From assembly GCF_027922165.1 (NCBI RefSeq), contig NZ_BSFD01000011.1, forward strand, positions 101,935-165,934: a stretch of DNA of 64,000 nt, given 5' to 3'. The notes below the pieces were generated by a model. It was not told the origin of the DNA, did not search any database, and saw nothing but the letters and a program-made list of their open reading frames with translations. Below are positions 27,868 through 37,122 of the stretch, one piece after another (the first letter of the stretch is position 1; each line of letters opens with the position of its first letter). This DNA comes from Brevundimonas intermedia (GTDB lineage Bacteria; Pseudomonadota; Alphaproteobacteria; Caulobacterales; Caulobacteraceae). Position numbers and translations under genes: made by a program.

Positions 27868-28062
27868 TCAAGCCAGGGGGCGAGCGTCCATAACCCCTGG
27901 CAGGTCCGCGAACCCATAGCTGGCCCGACCGCCTGTCCCCGCCGGCGGCGTGATGAGACCACCCGTCGCCAAGGCGAGTGCAGTGACCGCAACCACTATG
28001 ACCGCGGCCAAGATGGCGAGTCTGCGCTCGCTGCGTGAAAATACCCCGTTCGTGCGTCGCAT
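27868..28062 (-). CDS. Small single-pass membrane protein, unknown function
   Basis: 64 residues: a short basic N-terminus (MRRTNGVFSRSERR), one membrane helix (about 15-36, LAILAAVIVVAVTALALATGG) and a short Gly/Pro-rich exported tail. The ATG at 28062 is preceded by a strong GGGAGG ribosome site at good spacing, which argues the gene is real. No family was recognised. It is convergent with smpB. Confidence 0.65.
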   Translation of the reverse strand: MRRTNGVFSRSERRLAILAAVIVVAVTALALATGGLITPPAGTGGRASYGFADLPGVMDARPLA

Positions 28063-28163
28063 AGTCCAGCCTCCCGCTGGGAGACGAACGCCGAAGGCTC
28101 GCCTCTGTTCCGCCATATTTGGAGATTGGCGGATTCGTGCGACAGGCGAATAACAGTTGATGG

Positions 28164-28802
28164 TTAGCGGGCGATCAGGTCTCGCGCCCGCTCGAAGACG
28201 GCCTCGAACATGGCGGGAGTCAGTCGGCCCGTGTTCGTGTTCAGCCGTGAGCAGTGATAGGAATTCAGGATCATATAGCCGCCCGCTTCTCCCTCGGCCC
28301 CGTGACCGGCCGGCATGGCCGAGGCCGGCCGGCCGAAAGCCTTCAGGATATTGCGGCGAGAGACATCGCCAAGGGTGACGATCACTTTGAGATTGGGCAG
28401 CAGGGCCAGTCGGTCGATCAGGAAGGGGCGGCAGGTCGTTTCTTCGATCGGCAGGGGCTTGTTGCCCGGCGGGGCGCAGCGGACGGCGTTGGTGATCATA
28501 CAGTCGACCAGTTTCAGATCGTCGTCGCCGTCCGGATCATAAGCCCCCTGAGCGAAGCCGGTCTTCTTCAGGGTGTCGTACAAGAGCCAGCCGGCGTGGT
28601 CGCCGGTGAAGGGGCGGCCCGTGCGGTTGGCGCCGGTGCGGCCCGGCGCCAGGCCGGCGACCAACAGGCGCGCGTTCGGATCGCCGAAGGACGGGGCAGG
28701 GCCGTTCCACCAATCGGGGTTCTGACGCGCATTGTCGTGGCGATACTCCACCAGACGGGGGCAGAGGGGGCAGTCGCGCGGCGGCTCGGGCGTCAGGCTC
28801 AT
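28164..28802 (-). CDS. Uracil-DNA glycosylase, family 5-like (UdgB)
   Basis: 212-residue iron-sulfur base-excision repair enzyme. Cys11, Cys14, Cys109 and Cys124 are the likely 4Fe-4S ligands. Motif A is GLAPGRTGANRTGRPFTGD, typical of family 5, and motif B is NSYHCSRLNTNTG, where His183 is followed by Cys instead of the usual Pro or Val. The ATG overlaps the stop of the upstream NYN gene (ATGA), so the two are cotranscribed. Confidence 0.88.
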   Translation of the reverse strand: MSLTPEPPRDCPLCPRLVEYRHDNARQNPDWWNGPAPSFGDPNARLLVAGLAPGRTGANRTGRPFTGDHAGWLLYDTLKKTGFAQGAYDPDGDDDLKLVDCMITNAVRCAPPGNKPLPIEETTCRPFLIDRLALLPNLKVIVTLGDVSRRNILKAFGRPASAMPAGHGAEGEAGGYMILNSYHCSRLNTNTGRLTPAMFEAVFERARDLIAR

Positions 28803-29341
28803 TGGGCGGCGCCGGTCTTGGGTCGGCCGAACTCTGCCATCAGATCGCTCAGATCCAGGAAGGCGTCGGCCTGGCGGCGCAGTTCGTCGGCGATATGCGG
28901 CGGCTGAGTCTTCTGGGTCGAAATGACGGTGACGCGGACGCCCTTCGCCTGCACCGCCTGCACCACGCGGCGGAAGTCGCCGTCGCCCGAGAACAGCACG
29001 GCGTGATCGAGGTGTGGAGCCAACTCCAGCATATCGACCGCAATCTCGATATCCATATTGCCCTTGATCCGACTATGCCCCGAGCCGTCGGTGAACCGCT
29101 TCACCGGCTTGGTCACGACCGAGAAGCCGTTGTAGTCGAGCCAGTCCACCAGAGGCTTTACCGGCGAGAACTCTTCGCCCTCGACCACAGCCGTGTAATA
29201 ATAGGCGCGTGTCAGGACGGATTTTTCGCGGAACCAGTCCAGCATCCGCTTGAAGTCGAGGTCGTGCTGTAGCGCGCGGGCGGCGGAGTAGAGGTTTGAC
29301 CCGTCGATGAAGATCGCCAGGCGGTCGGTGGAATGAAACAT
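28799..29341 (-). CDS. NYN-domain protein (LabA/DUF88 family)
   Basis: 180-residue PIN-like nuclease-fold protein. Acidic active-site segments are visible: AIFIDGSNLY at the start, GNMDIEIAVDML in the middle, and LFSGDGDFRRVV. Proteins of this family are putative RNA nucleases. The ATG at 29341 (MFHSTDRL) is chosen since the domain begins at once; the longer open frame upstream is antisense to folK. Its ATG overlaps the divergent folK ATG in the tetranucleotide CATG. Confidence 0.87.
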   Translation of the reverse strand: MFHSTDRLAIFIDGSNLYSAARALQHDLDFKRMLDWFREKSVLTRAYYYTAVVEGEEFSPVKPLVDWLDYNGFSVVTKPVKRFTDGSGHSRIKGNMDIEIAVDMLELAPHLDHAVLFSGDGDFRRVVQAVQAKGVRVTVISTQKTQPPHIADELRRQADAFLDLSDLMAEFGRPKTGAAQ

Positions 29342-29915
29342 GGTCGAAGCCGTCGAAAGGGATGAAAAATATGACGTCCCGGCGGGGGCTCCGGTCGATG
29401 TGGGAATCGACGGGGCGCTCGATCTGGACGCTGCAGTCATCGTGGCGCTGGGCTGTAATGACAAGGGGGTCTGGTCCTCTTGTCGCGAGGCGCTGGAGGC
29501 GGCGCTGGCGCGTTTCCGCATGGAAGGAATCGATGTTGTGGCCCGATCGTCCTGGTGGTCGTCGATGGCCTGGCCCGATCCGCAGGACCCGCCGTTTCTG
29601 AATGGGGTGGTAATTGTAGAGACCCGCCATGATCCACACGCCCTGATGGCGGCGCTGGGCCGGATCGAAGACGTGTTCGGTCGTCAGCGGTCGGTGCGCA
29701 ATGCGCCGCGCACACTGGATCTGGATTTGGTCGCCTATGGACGGTTGAGCGGTGACCTGGATGGATTGATCCTGCCGCATCCCCGATCTGCGGAAAGGCG
29801 ATTCGTCATGGGGCCGATCGCGGAGATCGCAGCGGCCTGGGTGCACCCCTACGGCGGCTTGGCGCGGGACTTGGCCGCCGCAGCGACCGTGGCGCAGGAC
29901 GCCCATCCGATCTGA
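29340..29915 (+). CDS. folK: 2-amino-4-hydroxy-6-hydroxymethyldihydropteridine pyrophosphokinase
   Basis: 191-residue HPPK of folate synthesis. Recognisable segments are VIVALGCND (usually ALGSN), [24 protein letters not shown], and [14 protein letters not shown] followed by [12 protein letters not shown]. The first 30 residues before the domain are extra. The ATG at 29340 shares its first two bases with the divergent NYN gene start; an internal GTG near 29400 is an alternative. Active-site Asp and Arg residues are present. Confidence 0.88.
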   Translation: MVEAVERDEKYDVPAGAPVDVGIDGALDLDAAVIVALGCNDKGVWSSCREALEAALARFRMEGIDVVARSSWWSSMAWPDPQDPPFLNGVVIVETRHDPHALMAALGRIEDVFGRQRSVRNAPRTLDLDLVAYGRLSGDLDGLILPHPRSAERRFVMGPIAEIAAAWVHPYGGLARDLAAAATVAQDAHPI

Positions 29916-30000
29916 CGCCGCACTTTCGCCCCGCTGGCGTTGCAAAACACAGTCCCTATCTGTATTTGACGCGGTTCTCCCCCGCGTTCGAGGAATTTTC

Positions 30001-30360
30001 ATGGCCCGCGTCACCGTCGAAGACTGCATCGAGAAGGTCCCGAACCGCTTCGGCCTGGTTCTGCTGGCCGGTCACCGCGCCCGCAGCATCGCCAATGGCG
30101 CCGCCCTGACCATCGACCGCGACAACGACAAGAACCCCGTCGTGGCCCTGCGCGAGATCGCCGACGACACGGTCGTGCCGGACGAACTGCGCGAGACCAT
30201 CATCACCACGCTGCAACGCGTCGATGAGCGGACCGAAGCCGAGGACGAAGCGGAAACCGTCGCCCTGCTGGCCGAACCGCAGCACATGAACATGGCCGAA
30301 GCCGAGTTGATCCGCGCCCTGCAAAGCGACCGTGACGGCGGCCAGGAGGAGCGGTACTGA
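30001..30360 (+). CDS. rpoZ: RNA polymerase omega subunit
   Basis: 119 residues; the N-terminus [31 protein letters not shown] is diagnostic, followed by [14 protein letters not shown]. It helps assemble RNA polymerase and, with ppGpp, tunes transcription. It directly precedes rel, the ppGpp enzyme gene, as in many proteobacteria. The 85-base gap from folK should hold its promoter. Confidence 0.96.
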   Translation: MARVTVEDCIEKVPNRFGLVLLAGHRARSIANGAALTIDRDNDKNPVVALREIADDTVVPDELRETIITTLQRVDERTEAEDEAETVALLAEPQHMNMAEAELIRALQSDRDGGQEERY

Positions 30361-30449
30361 CGCCCGAGGGAGCCCCTGGCGTCACTATCCTGCCGGCGCG
30401 GACCGAAACGGTTCCGCCGGCGCCCCAAGCTGCGAACAAAAACGATCCC

Positions 30450-32651
30450 ATGCCGACCGCTGACGATGCGGCGCCGACGCCGAAGCGCGCGCCCATCCTG
30501 CGCCAGTTCGAGCTGATCGAGGCCGTCAAGGCCTATGACCCCACCGCCGACGAAGCGCTGCTGAACCGCGCCTATGTCTATGCGATGAAGATGCACGGCT
30601 CACAGATGCGGGCCTCGGGCGATCCCTATTTCGCCCACCCGATCCAGGTCGCGGGCATACTGACCGACTACAAGCTCGACACCGCCACCATCGTCACAGC
30701 CCTGCTGCACGACGTGGTCGAGGACACCTCGGCGACGCGCGACGACATCGCCCAGATGTTCGGCGAGGAGGTGGCGGTCCTTGTCGAGGGCGTCACCAAG
30801 CTGAGCCGGCTGGAGCTTCAGGCCGAGCATACGCGCCAAGCCGAGAACCTGCGGAAATTCATTCTCGCCATCAGCCGGGACGTACGGGTGCTGTTGGTCA
30901 AGCTGGCCGACCGTCTGCACAATATGCGGACCCTCCAGTACGTGAAGCCGGAGAAGCGCGAGCGGATCAGTCGCGAGACCCTGGAAGTCTATGCACCGCT
31001 GGGACGGTCGATCGGCATTCACTCGATCGCGTCCGAACTGGAAGAACTGGCCTTCACCCACCTGAACCCGACGGCCAAGACCGCTATCGAGCGGCGGCTG
31101 GAGGCGCTGAAGCTGGAACACGGCCGCGCCATCGAAGGCGTGGCGGGCGAGGTCGAGCGGGTGCTGTCGGAGGCTGGGGTCGGCGCCCACGTCTTCGGCC
31201 GCCAGAAGACGCCCTATTCGATCTGGCGCAAACTGCAGCGCAAGTCGGTCGGCTTCTCGTCCCTGTCCGACATCTACGGTTTCCGCGTGATCGTGGAGGC
31301 GGAGGACGACTGTTACCGCGCCTTGGGCGTGATCCACCGCGAGTGGCCGATGGTGCCGGAGCGGTTCAAGGATTTTATCTCGACGCCCAAGTCGAACAAC
31401 TATCGCTCGCTGCACACGACCGTCGTCGGGCCGCGGGGCCTGCGCATCGAGATGCAGATCCGCACCGAGGCGATGGACAGGGTCGCCGAGGACGGGGTCG
31501 CGGCCCACTGGCGTTACAAGAACAAGTCCTATGGGTTTGACCGCGAGGCGATGGAGCAGGGGGGCGGTCGCGACCCGCTGCAGAACCTGCGCCACTTGGT
31601 TCAGGTCATCGAGCACGGCGAGGGCGGCGAGGACTGGGTCGAGCACGCCAAGCTCGAAATGTATCTGGATCAGGTCTTCGTCTTTACGCCCAAGGGGCGG
31701 CTGGTGACCCTGCCGCGCGGCGGCATGCCGCTGGACTTCGCCTATGCCGTCCATACCGAGGTCGGGGACACGGCGGTCGGCGTCAAGGTCAACGGCGAGC
31801 TCAAGCCGATGCGCACGCCCTTGCAGAACGGCGATGTGGTCGAGATCATTCGGGGGGCCAAGCGGGAGGTGCCGGCCGACTGGCGCAGTCTGACCGTCAC
31901 CGGGCGCGCGCGGTCCGCCATCCGGCGCCACATCCGCACCTCCGAGCGCGAGGAGTTCGTCAAACTGGGGCGCATCGCCTTGCAGCAGACCCTGGCGCGG
32001 ATCGACAAGACCCTGGCTGAAGTGTCGTTGAAACCGATCCTGGAGACCCTGGCCGTCGCCGGCGACGACGATGTGTTTGAAAGCCTGGGCCGCGGCCGCC
32101 TGTCGCCTACTACGGTGGCCGAGACCTTGTTCCCCGCGCTGAAGGGACGGCTGAAGGCGGGGCCGGAGAAGCAGCGGATCGAGGGCGGCACAGCACGATT
32201 GTTCGTTCGGGGCGGCGGGCTGACGCCGGGCGTCAGCGTCCATTTCGGCCAATGTTGCACGCCGGTGCCGGGCGATCGGATCGTCGGCATTCTGGAGCCC
32301 GAGATTGGGCTGACCGTCCATACGATCGACTGCCAGTCGCTGGCGGCCTTCGCCGACGACGATTCGGTCTGGCACGATCTGCAATGGACGCCTCAGGCCG
32401 AAACCGACGCTGTGGCGGCGGTCCGCCTGAACGCCACCATCCGCAATGCCCCGGGCGTGCTGGGCCAGGTGACCACCCTGATCGGGGAGGCCGGCGGCAA
32501 TATCATCAACTTGTCGATGGCCTATCGGCAGCAGGACTTCTTTGACGTGACCCTGGATGTCGAGGTCGAGGACGCGAAACACGCGACGATGATCATGGCG
32601 GCGCTGCGCGCCAATCCGTCGGTCGACAACGTGGATCGCGGTCGCGGCTGA
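30450..32651 (+). CDS. rel: Bifunctional (p)ppGpp synthetase/hydrolase
   Basis: 733 residues with the full Rel/SpoT layout: HD hydrolase (about 30-190, HDVVEDT), synthetase (about 230-370, RFKDFISTPKSNNYRSLHT), TGS (about 405-465, VFVFTPKGRLVTLPRGGMPLDFAYA), helical/zinc-finger region with QCCTPVPGD, and a C-terminal ACT domain (about 655-733, RNAPGVLGQVTTLIGE). The hydrolase HDxxED motif and the synthetase core are both intact. It is the only such gene in the window; related bacteria have a single one. Confidence 0.95.
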   Translation: MPTADDAAPTPKRAPILRQFELIEAVKAYDPTADEALLNRAYVYAMKMHGSQMRASGDPYFAHPIQVAGILTDYKLDTATIVTALLHDVVEDTSATRDDIAQMFGEEVAVLVEGVTKLSRLELQAEHTRQAENLRKFILAISRDVRVLLVKLADRLHNMRTLQYVKPEKRERISRETLEVYAPLGRSIGIHSIASELEELAFTHLNPTAKTAIERRLEALKLEHGRAIEGVAGEVERVLSEAGVGAHVFGRQKTPYSIWRKLQRKSVGFSSLSDIYGFRVIVEAEDDCYRALGVIHREWPMVPERFKDFISTPKSNNYRSLHTTVVGPRGLRIEMQIRTEAMDRVAEDGVAAHWRYKNKSYGFDREAMEQGGGRDPLQNLRHLVQVIEHGEGGEDWVEHAKLEMYLDQVFVFTPKGRLVTLPRGGMPLDFAYAVHTEVGDTAVGVKVNGELKPMRTPLQNGDVVEIIRGAKREVPADWRSLTVTGRARSAIRRHIRTSEREEFVKLGRIALQQTLARIDKTLAEVSLKPILETLAVAGDDDVFESLGRGRLSPTTVAETLFPALKGRLKAGPEKQRIEGGTARLFVRGGGLTPGVSVHFGQCCTPVPGDRIVGILEPEIGLTVHTIDCQSLAAFADDDSVWHDLQWTPQAETDAVAAVRLNATIRNAPGVLGQVTTLIGEAGGNIINLSMAYRQQDFFDVTLDVEVEDAKHATMIMAALRANPSVDNVDRGRG

Positions 32652-32690
32652 GCCTTTCGCTCGGCGGAGCGAGGCGCTAAGACCGCCGCC

Positions 32691-33275
32691 ATGAACACCC
32701 AAGATGTCCTCAACGAATTCCGCGACGCCGGCGCTCTGCGCGAAGGCCATTTCGTCCTGTCTTCCGGCCTGCACAGCCCGGTCTTTTTGCAGAAGAACCT
32801 GGTCTTTATGCAGACGGATCGCTGCGAGCGGTTGTGCAAGGCGCTGGCGGACAAGATCGTCGCGACCGTGGGGTCGGTGGACGTCGCCATTTCGCCGGCC
32901 GTAGGCGGGATTATTCCGGGCTATGAGACCGCGCGTCATCTCGGCGTGCCGTCGATGTATGTCGAGCGCGAGGGCGGTCAGTTCAAGCTGCGACGCGGCT
33001 TTTCGGTCGAGCCGGGGCAGAAGGTCGTGATGGTCGAGGACATCGTCACCACGGGCCTGTCGTCGCGCGAATGTATCGCGGCCATCCAGGCCGCCGGGGG
33101 CGAGGTTGTCGCCGCAGCCTGTATCGTCGATCGTTCCGGCGGCAAGGCGGACGTCGGCGTGCCGCTGATCGCCCTGGCTTCGCTGGAGGTGCCGGCCTAT
33201 CCGGCCGACGCCCTGCCGGCGGAACTGGCGGCCCTGCCGATCGAAGATCCGGGCAGCCGCAGACTTTCGAAGTGA
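32691..33275 (+). CDS. pyrE: Orotate phosphoribosyltransferase
   Basis: 194 residues of pyrimidine synthesis. The PRPP-binding motif is [14 protein letters not shown] (about residues 110-123), with [17 protein letters not shown] near the N-terminus and the flexible-loop segment [14 protein letters not shown]. Length fits the short alphaproteobacterial form. It follows rel by 39 bases. Confidence 0.95.
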   Translation: MNTQDVLNEFRDAGALREGHFVLSSGLHSPVFLQKNLVFMQTDRCERLCKALADKIVATVGSVDVAISPAVGGIIPGYETARHLGVPSMYVEREGGQFKLRRGFSVEPGQKVVMVEDIVTTGLSSRECIAAIQAAGGEVVAAACIVDRSGGKADVGVPLIALASLEVPAYPADALPAELAALPIEDPGSRRLSK

Positions 33276-33299
33276 TGTTCGGATTGGCGAGGAGCTGAG

Positions 33300-34040
33300 A
33301 TGCGCGAACGGGTCAGGTTGGGCGTCAATATCGATCACGTCGCCACGGTGCGGAACGCCCGCGGCGGGACGCATCCGGACCCGGTTCGGGCCGCCGAGGC
33401 CGCGCTGGCCGCCGGCGCGGACGGGATCACCGCCCACCTGCGTGAGGACCGCCGTCATATCACCGACTCCGACATCGATGTGCTCAGCGCCCTGTGCGCG
33501 CGGGCGGGCAAGCCGCTGAACTTCGAGATGGCGGTGACGGACGAGATGCTGGCCATCGCCCTGCGCCATCGTCCCCATGCCGCCTGCCTGGTTCCGGAAC
33601 GGCGCGAGGAAGTGACGACCGAGGGCGGGCTGGCGGTCGCCGGGTTCGAGGCGCGGATCGCGCCGGTGGCCAAGGCCTTGGCCCAGGCCGGTGTGCGGGT
33701 GTCGCTGTTCATCGAGCCGTCCGAGGCGCAGGTCGAGGCCGCTGCGGCTGTGGGCGCCCAGGTGGTGGAGTTCCACACCGGCCGCTATTGCCATCTGACC
33801 GATCCCGGCGAGCGAGAGGTGGAGTTTGAACGGATCGCGGCCGCTGCGGCCCAGGCCGACATTCTGGGCCTGGAGGTCCATGCCGGGCACGGTCTGGATT
33901 ACGACACCTCCCCGCGCATGCTGGCCATTCCTGAAATCCGTGAGTTGAACATCGGTCATTTCCTGATCGGCGAATCCATCTTCGTCGGCCTGGACGCTGC
34001 GATCCGGCGGATGCGGGCGGCGATGGATGCGGCCAAGTGA
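33300..34040 (+). CDS. pdxJ: Pyridoxine 5'-phosphate synthase
   Basis: 246-residue TIM-barrel enzyme that makes pyridoxine 5'-phosphate from 1-deoxyxylulose-5-P and 3-amino-2-oxopropyl phosphate. Signatures are [31 protein letters not shown], and [10 protein letters not shown] followed by [14 protein letters not shown]. The stop overlaps the acpS start (GTGA). Confidence 0.96.
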   Translation: MRERVRLGVNIDHVATVRNARGGTHPDPVRAAEAALAAGADGITAHLREDRRHITDSDIDVLSALCARAGKPLNFEMAVTDEMLAIALRHRPHAACLVPERREEVTTEGGLAVAGFEARIAPVAKALAQAGVRVSLFIEPSEAQVEAAAAVGAQVVEFHTGRYCHLTDPGEREVEFERIAAAAAQADILGLEVHAGHGLDYDTSPRMLAIPEIRELNIGHFLIGESIFVGLDAAIRRMRAAMDAAK

Positions 34041-34438
34041 TCATCGGCGTCGGCGCGGACCTGTCGGACATCCGGCGGATCCAGGCCTCGCTGGATCGGT
34101 TCGGCGAGCGGTTCAAGCAGCGCTGTTTCACCGAGATCGAGCGGACGCGGTCGGATCGTAAGCCGGATCCGGCCTGGAGCTACGCCAAGCGGTTCGCGGC
34201 CAAGGAAGCCTGCGCCAAGGCGCTGGGCACGGGGATGCGCGCGGACGTCTATTGGCGCGACATGGGGGTGGTGAATCTGCGCTCCGGACAGCCGACCCTG
34301 GCCCTGACCGGTCATGCCGCCGAGCATCTGGCGCGGCTGACGCCGGCGGGGCATGAGGCGAAGATTCACCTGACCCTGAGCGACGAACACCCCTATGCGC
34401 TCGCCTTCGTGGTGATCGAAGCCTTGCCGCTGTCGTAA
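34037..34438 (+). CDS. acpS: Holo-[acyl-carrier-protein] synthase
   Basis: 133-residue phosphopantetheinyl transferase that activates ACP. The two Mg-binding motifs are [14 protein letters not shown] and [18 protein letters not shown]. The start is GTG at 34037, overlapping the pdxJ stop. Confidence 0.95.
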   Translation: MIIGVGADLSDIRRIQASLDRFGERFKQRCFTEIERTRSDRKPDPAWSYAKRFAAKEACAKALGTGMRADVYWRDMGVVNLRSGQPTLALTGHAAEHLARLTPAGHEAKIHLTLSDEHPYALAFVVIEALPLS

Positions 34439-34496
34439 TCGCGATATACCCCTCAGTGGACGACCGCGCAGACGCGGCAAGGGGATTCCTGATCGC

Positions 34497-35462
34497 ATGA
34501 GCGAAGACCAGAAGCCGCAAGACGCCGATGCGGCCAAGACCAATGCGACCGACCCCACGCCGGAGGAGGTCTTCGCCGCGTCCGAGGCCGATGCGCCGGT
34601 CGAGGCCGTAAAGAGCGACACTGCTGAAAAGCGCCCGGTCTGGAGCGATGCCGGCGACGCGCCTTTTGACGACGCGGAGAAGACCCCGGTCTATGCGCGC
34701 AAGCCGGCCAAGGCGGCCAAGGCGGAGCCGAGCGCCGGGGATGAGACGATGGAGATCGTCAAGACGATCTTCTTCGCCCTGCTGATCGCCATGGTGCTGC
34801 GGATCTTCCTGTTCCAGCCCTTCACCATTCCCTCGGCCTCGATGGAGCCCAACCTGTACGAAGGCGACTATATCGTCGTGTCGAAGTGGTCGTACGGCTA
34901 TTCGAAGCACTCGATCCCCTTCAGCCCGCCGCTGTTCGACGGTCGGGTGATGGGCTCGGCGCCGAAACGTGGCGATATCGTCGTGTTCAAGCTGCCGCGG
35001 GACGACAAGACGGACTTTATCAAGCGCGTTATCGGCCTGCCGGGCGACCGGATCCAGATGATCTCGAACAAGCTCTACATCAACGACAAGCCGGTTGAGG
35101 ACGTCGTGGTCAGCGAGCGCGAGATCAACGACATCTTCGGCGCACATCCGGTCGCGCAGGTGCGCGAGACCCTGCCGGAAGGCAAGCGCTTCATGACCCA
35201 GGACTTCGGGCCCGGGAACGACCTGGACGATACGCCGGTCTATGAGGTGCCGGTCGGTCATTACTTCATGATGGGCGATAATCGGGACAACTCGATCGAC
35301 AGCCGGGTCGAACAGTCCAGCGGCGTGGGCATGGTCCCGGCCGAAAACCTGGTCGGCAAGGCGCAGATCATCCTGTTCTCGTGGGAGCCCGGCTCGTCCC
35401 TGTTCAAGCCCTGGACCTGGGCCAATGTCCGGCTCGGACGGTTCTTCAACGTTCTGCACTGA
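34497..35462 (+). CDS. lepB: Signal peptidase I
   Basis: 321-residue membrane protease that removes signal peptides. An acidic cytoplasmic extension of about 85 residues precedes the membrane helix (about 87-107). The catalytic Ser115 is in PSASMEP and the Lys176 general base in [13 protein letters not shown]; the [11 protein letters not shown] box follows. The long acidic N-terminus is common in Caulobacterales. The stop overlaps the rnc ATG (TGATG). Confidence 0.95.
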   Translation: MSEDQKPQDADAAKTNATDPTPEEVFAASEADAPVEAVKSDTAEKRPVWSDAGDAPFDDAEKTPVYARKPAKAAKAEPSAGDETMEIVKTIFFALLIAMVLRIFLFQPFTIPSASMEPNLYEGDYIVVSKWSYGYSKHSIPFSPPLFDGRVMGSAPKRGDIVVFKLPRDDKTDFIKRVIGLPGDRIQMISNKLYINDKPVEDVVVSEREINDIFGAHPVAQVRETLPEGKRFMTQDFGPGNDLDDTPVYEVPVGHYFMMGDNRDNSIDSRVEQSSGVGMVPAENLVGKAQIILFSWEPGSSLFKPWTWANVRLGRFFNVLH

Positions 35463-36172
35463 TGGCGAATACGAGGGCCGAAGCGGTCGCGGCGCTGGAG
35501 ACGCGGGTCGGCCATAGCTTCAAGGACAAGGGGCTGCTGGAGCGGGCCCTGACCCACGCCAGTGTCGGCGAGGGCGCGCCGGTCGGCGTCCACGGGCCAC
35601 GCGACAACGAGCGGCTGGAGTTCCTGGGCGACCGGGTGCTGGGCCTGCTGGTGGCCGAGAAACTGTCGCGGGACTATCCCACGGCCCACGAAGGCGAACT
35701 GTCGTCCAGCCTGCATGCGTTGGTCGACAAGACGGCCTGCGCGCGGGTGGGGGAAGCCCTGGGCGTCGGTCCAGCCCTGCGTCTGTCGCCGGGCGAGACC
35801 AAGACGGGCGGGCGGCGCAAGGCCGGGGTCATCGCCGATGCGGTCGAGGCCATTCTGGCGGCTGTCTATCTGGACGGCGGGCTGGAGGCGGCGCGGGCCT
35901 TCTTCGACAAGGCCTGGGCGGCCGAGTTCGCGGCCCCGCCGTCGCGGTCCGTGACCAACCCCAAGTCGGCCCTCCAAGAGTGGGCCCAGGGGCAGGGGCG
36001 GCCGCTGCCGACCTATCGGGTTGCGGATCGGACGGGTTCGGATCATGCGCCGACATTCACCGTCGAGGTGTCGGTCGAAGGCGTGGAGCCCTTGACCGCA
36101 CAGGGGCGTTCGCGTCAGGAGGCGGAGAAGGCGGCCGCAACGGCTCTCCTCAAACGTGAAGGCGTCATTTGA
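35462..36172 (+). CDS. rnc: Ribonuclease III
   Basis: 236 residues: an endonuclease domain with the [17 protein letters not shown] signature (about 47-63), then a double-stranded RNA-binding domain (about 155-230, [20 protein letters not shown]). It processes rRNA and other structured RNAs. ATG 35462 is set by the TGATG overlap with lepB; the open frame further upstream lies inside lepB. Confidence 0.95.
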   Translation: MANTRAEAVAALETRVGHSFKDKGLLERALTHASVGEGAPVGVHGPRDNERLEFLGDRVLGLLVAEKLSRDYPTAHEGELSSSLHALVDKTACARVGEALGVGPALRLSPGETKTGGRRKAGVIADAVEAILAAVYLDGGLEAARAFFDKAWAAEFAAPPSRSVTNPKSALQEWAQGQGRPLPTYRVADRTGSDHAPTFTVEVSVEGVEPLTAQGRSRQEAEKAAATALLKREGVI

Positions 36173-37116
36173 CCGATATTGAAAACCAGCGCGCGGGCTT
36201 CGCCGCCATCATCGGCGCGCCGAACGCCGGCAAGTCCACGCTGGTCAACCGGCTGACCGGGTCCAAGGTCTCCATCGTCACCCAGAAGGTGCAGACGACG
36301 CGGTTCCCGGTGCGCGGCATCGCCATGGAAGGCGAGGCCCAAATCGTGCTGGTGGACACCCCCGGCATCTTCACCCCGCGCCGTCGCCTGGACCGGGCCA
36401 TGGTCGCCTCGGCCTGGGGCGGGGCGCAGGACGCGGACGTGGTCGTCCACCTGATCGACGCCCAGTCGCACATCAACTCGGAAGGCCGCGAAGGCACGGC
36501 GGCGGACCGCCGCTCGGCCGAGGACACCGAGACCATCATCGCCAATCTTCAATCCACCGGGACGAAGGTCATTTTGGCGCTGAACAAGATCGACGGCATG
36601 CGCCGCGACACCCTGCTGGCCCTGTCGCAGACACTGTTCGAGAGCGGCGTCTATGAGGAGGTCTATATGATCTCTGCGGCCAACGGCGACGGGGTCGAGG
36701 ACCTGAAACAACGGCTGGCGCGGTCGATGCCCAAGGGGCCGTGGCTGTATCCCGAGGATCAGGCGGCGGACGTGCCGGTGCGGGTTCTGGCGGCCGAGAT
36801 CACGCGCGAGAAGGTCTATCTGCGCGTCCACGAGGAACTGCCCTATTCGGCGGCGGTTGAGACCACCAGCTTCGAGGACCGCGCCGACGGCTCGGCCCGG
36901 ATCGAACAGACCATCTATGTCGAGCGCGAGAGCCAGCGGCCCATCGTCCTGGGCAAGGGCGGCCAGACGCTGAAATGGATCGGCCAGAAGGCGCGCGAGG
37001 AGCTGAACGAGATCCTCGGTCGTCAGGTCCACCTGTTCCTGACCGTGAAGGTCGATCCGAAGTGGCAGGATTCGCGGGCGCTCTACGCCCAGTTCGGTCT
37101 CGATTTCGACGTCTGA
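36169..37116 (+). CDS. era: GTPase Era
   Basis: 315 residues: GTPase domain (G1 [10 protein letters not shown]3 DTPG, G4 NKID) and C-terminal KH RNA-binding domain (about 215-305, [20 protein letters not shown]). It binds 16S rRNA during 30S assembly. It starts with TTG at 36169, overlapping the rnc stop (TTGA). The stretch [14 protein letters not shown] is a small insertion before the G4 region. Confidence 0.95.
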   Translation: MTDIENQRAGFAAIIGAPNAGKSTLVNRLTGSKVSIVTQKVQTTRFPVRGIAMEGEAQIVLVDTPGIFTPRRRLDRAMVASAWGGAQDADVVVHLIDAQSHINSEGREGTAADRRSAEDTETIIANLQSTGTKVILALNKIDGMRRDTLLALSQTLFESGVYEEVYMISAANGDGVEDLKQRLARSMPKGPWLYPEDQAADVPVRVLAAEITREKVYLRVHEELPYSAAVETTSFEDRADGSARIEQTIYVERESQRPIVLGKGGQTLKWIGQKAREELNEILGRQVHLFLTVKVDPKWQDSRALYAQFGLDFDV

Positions 37117-37122
37117 GTTCCC

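Noticed and set aside
30600..33959. 1119-codon open frame on the minus strand
   Set aside because: It is antisense to rel, pyrE and pdxJ, which have complete family motifs. Long antisense frames are common in high-GC DNA with G/C third positions.
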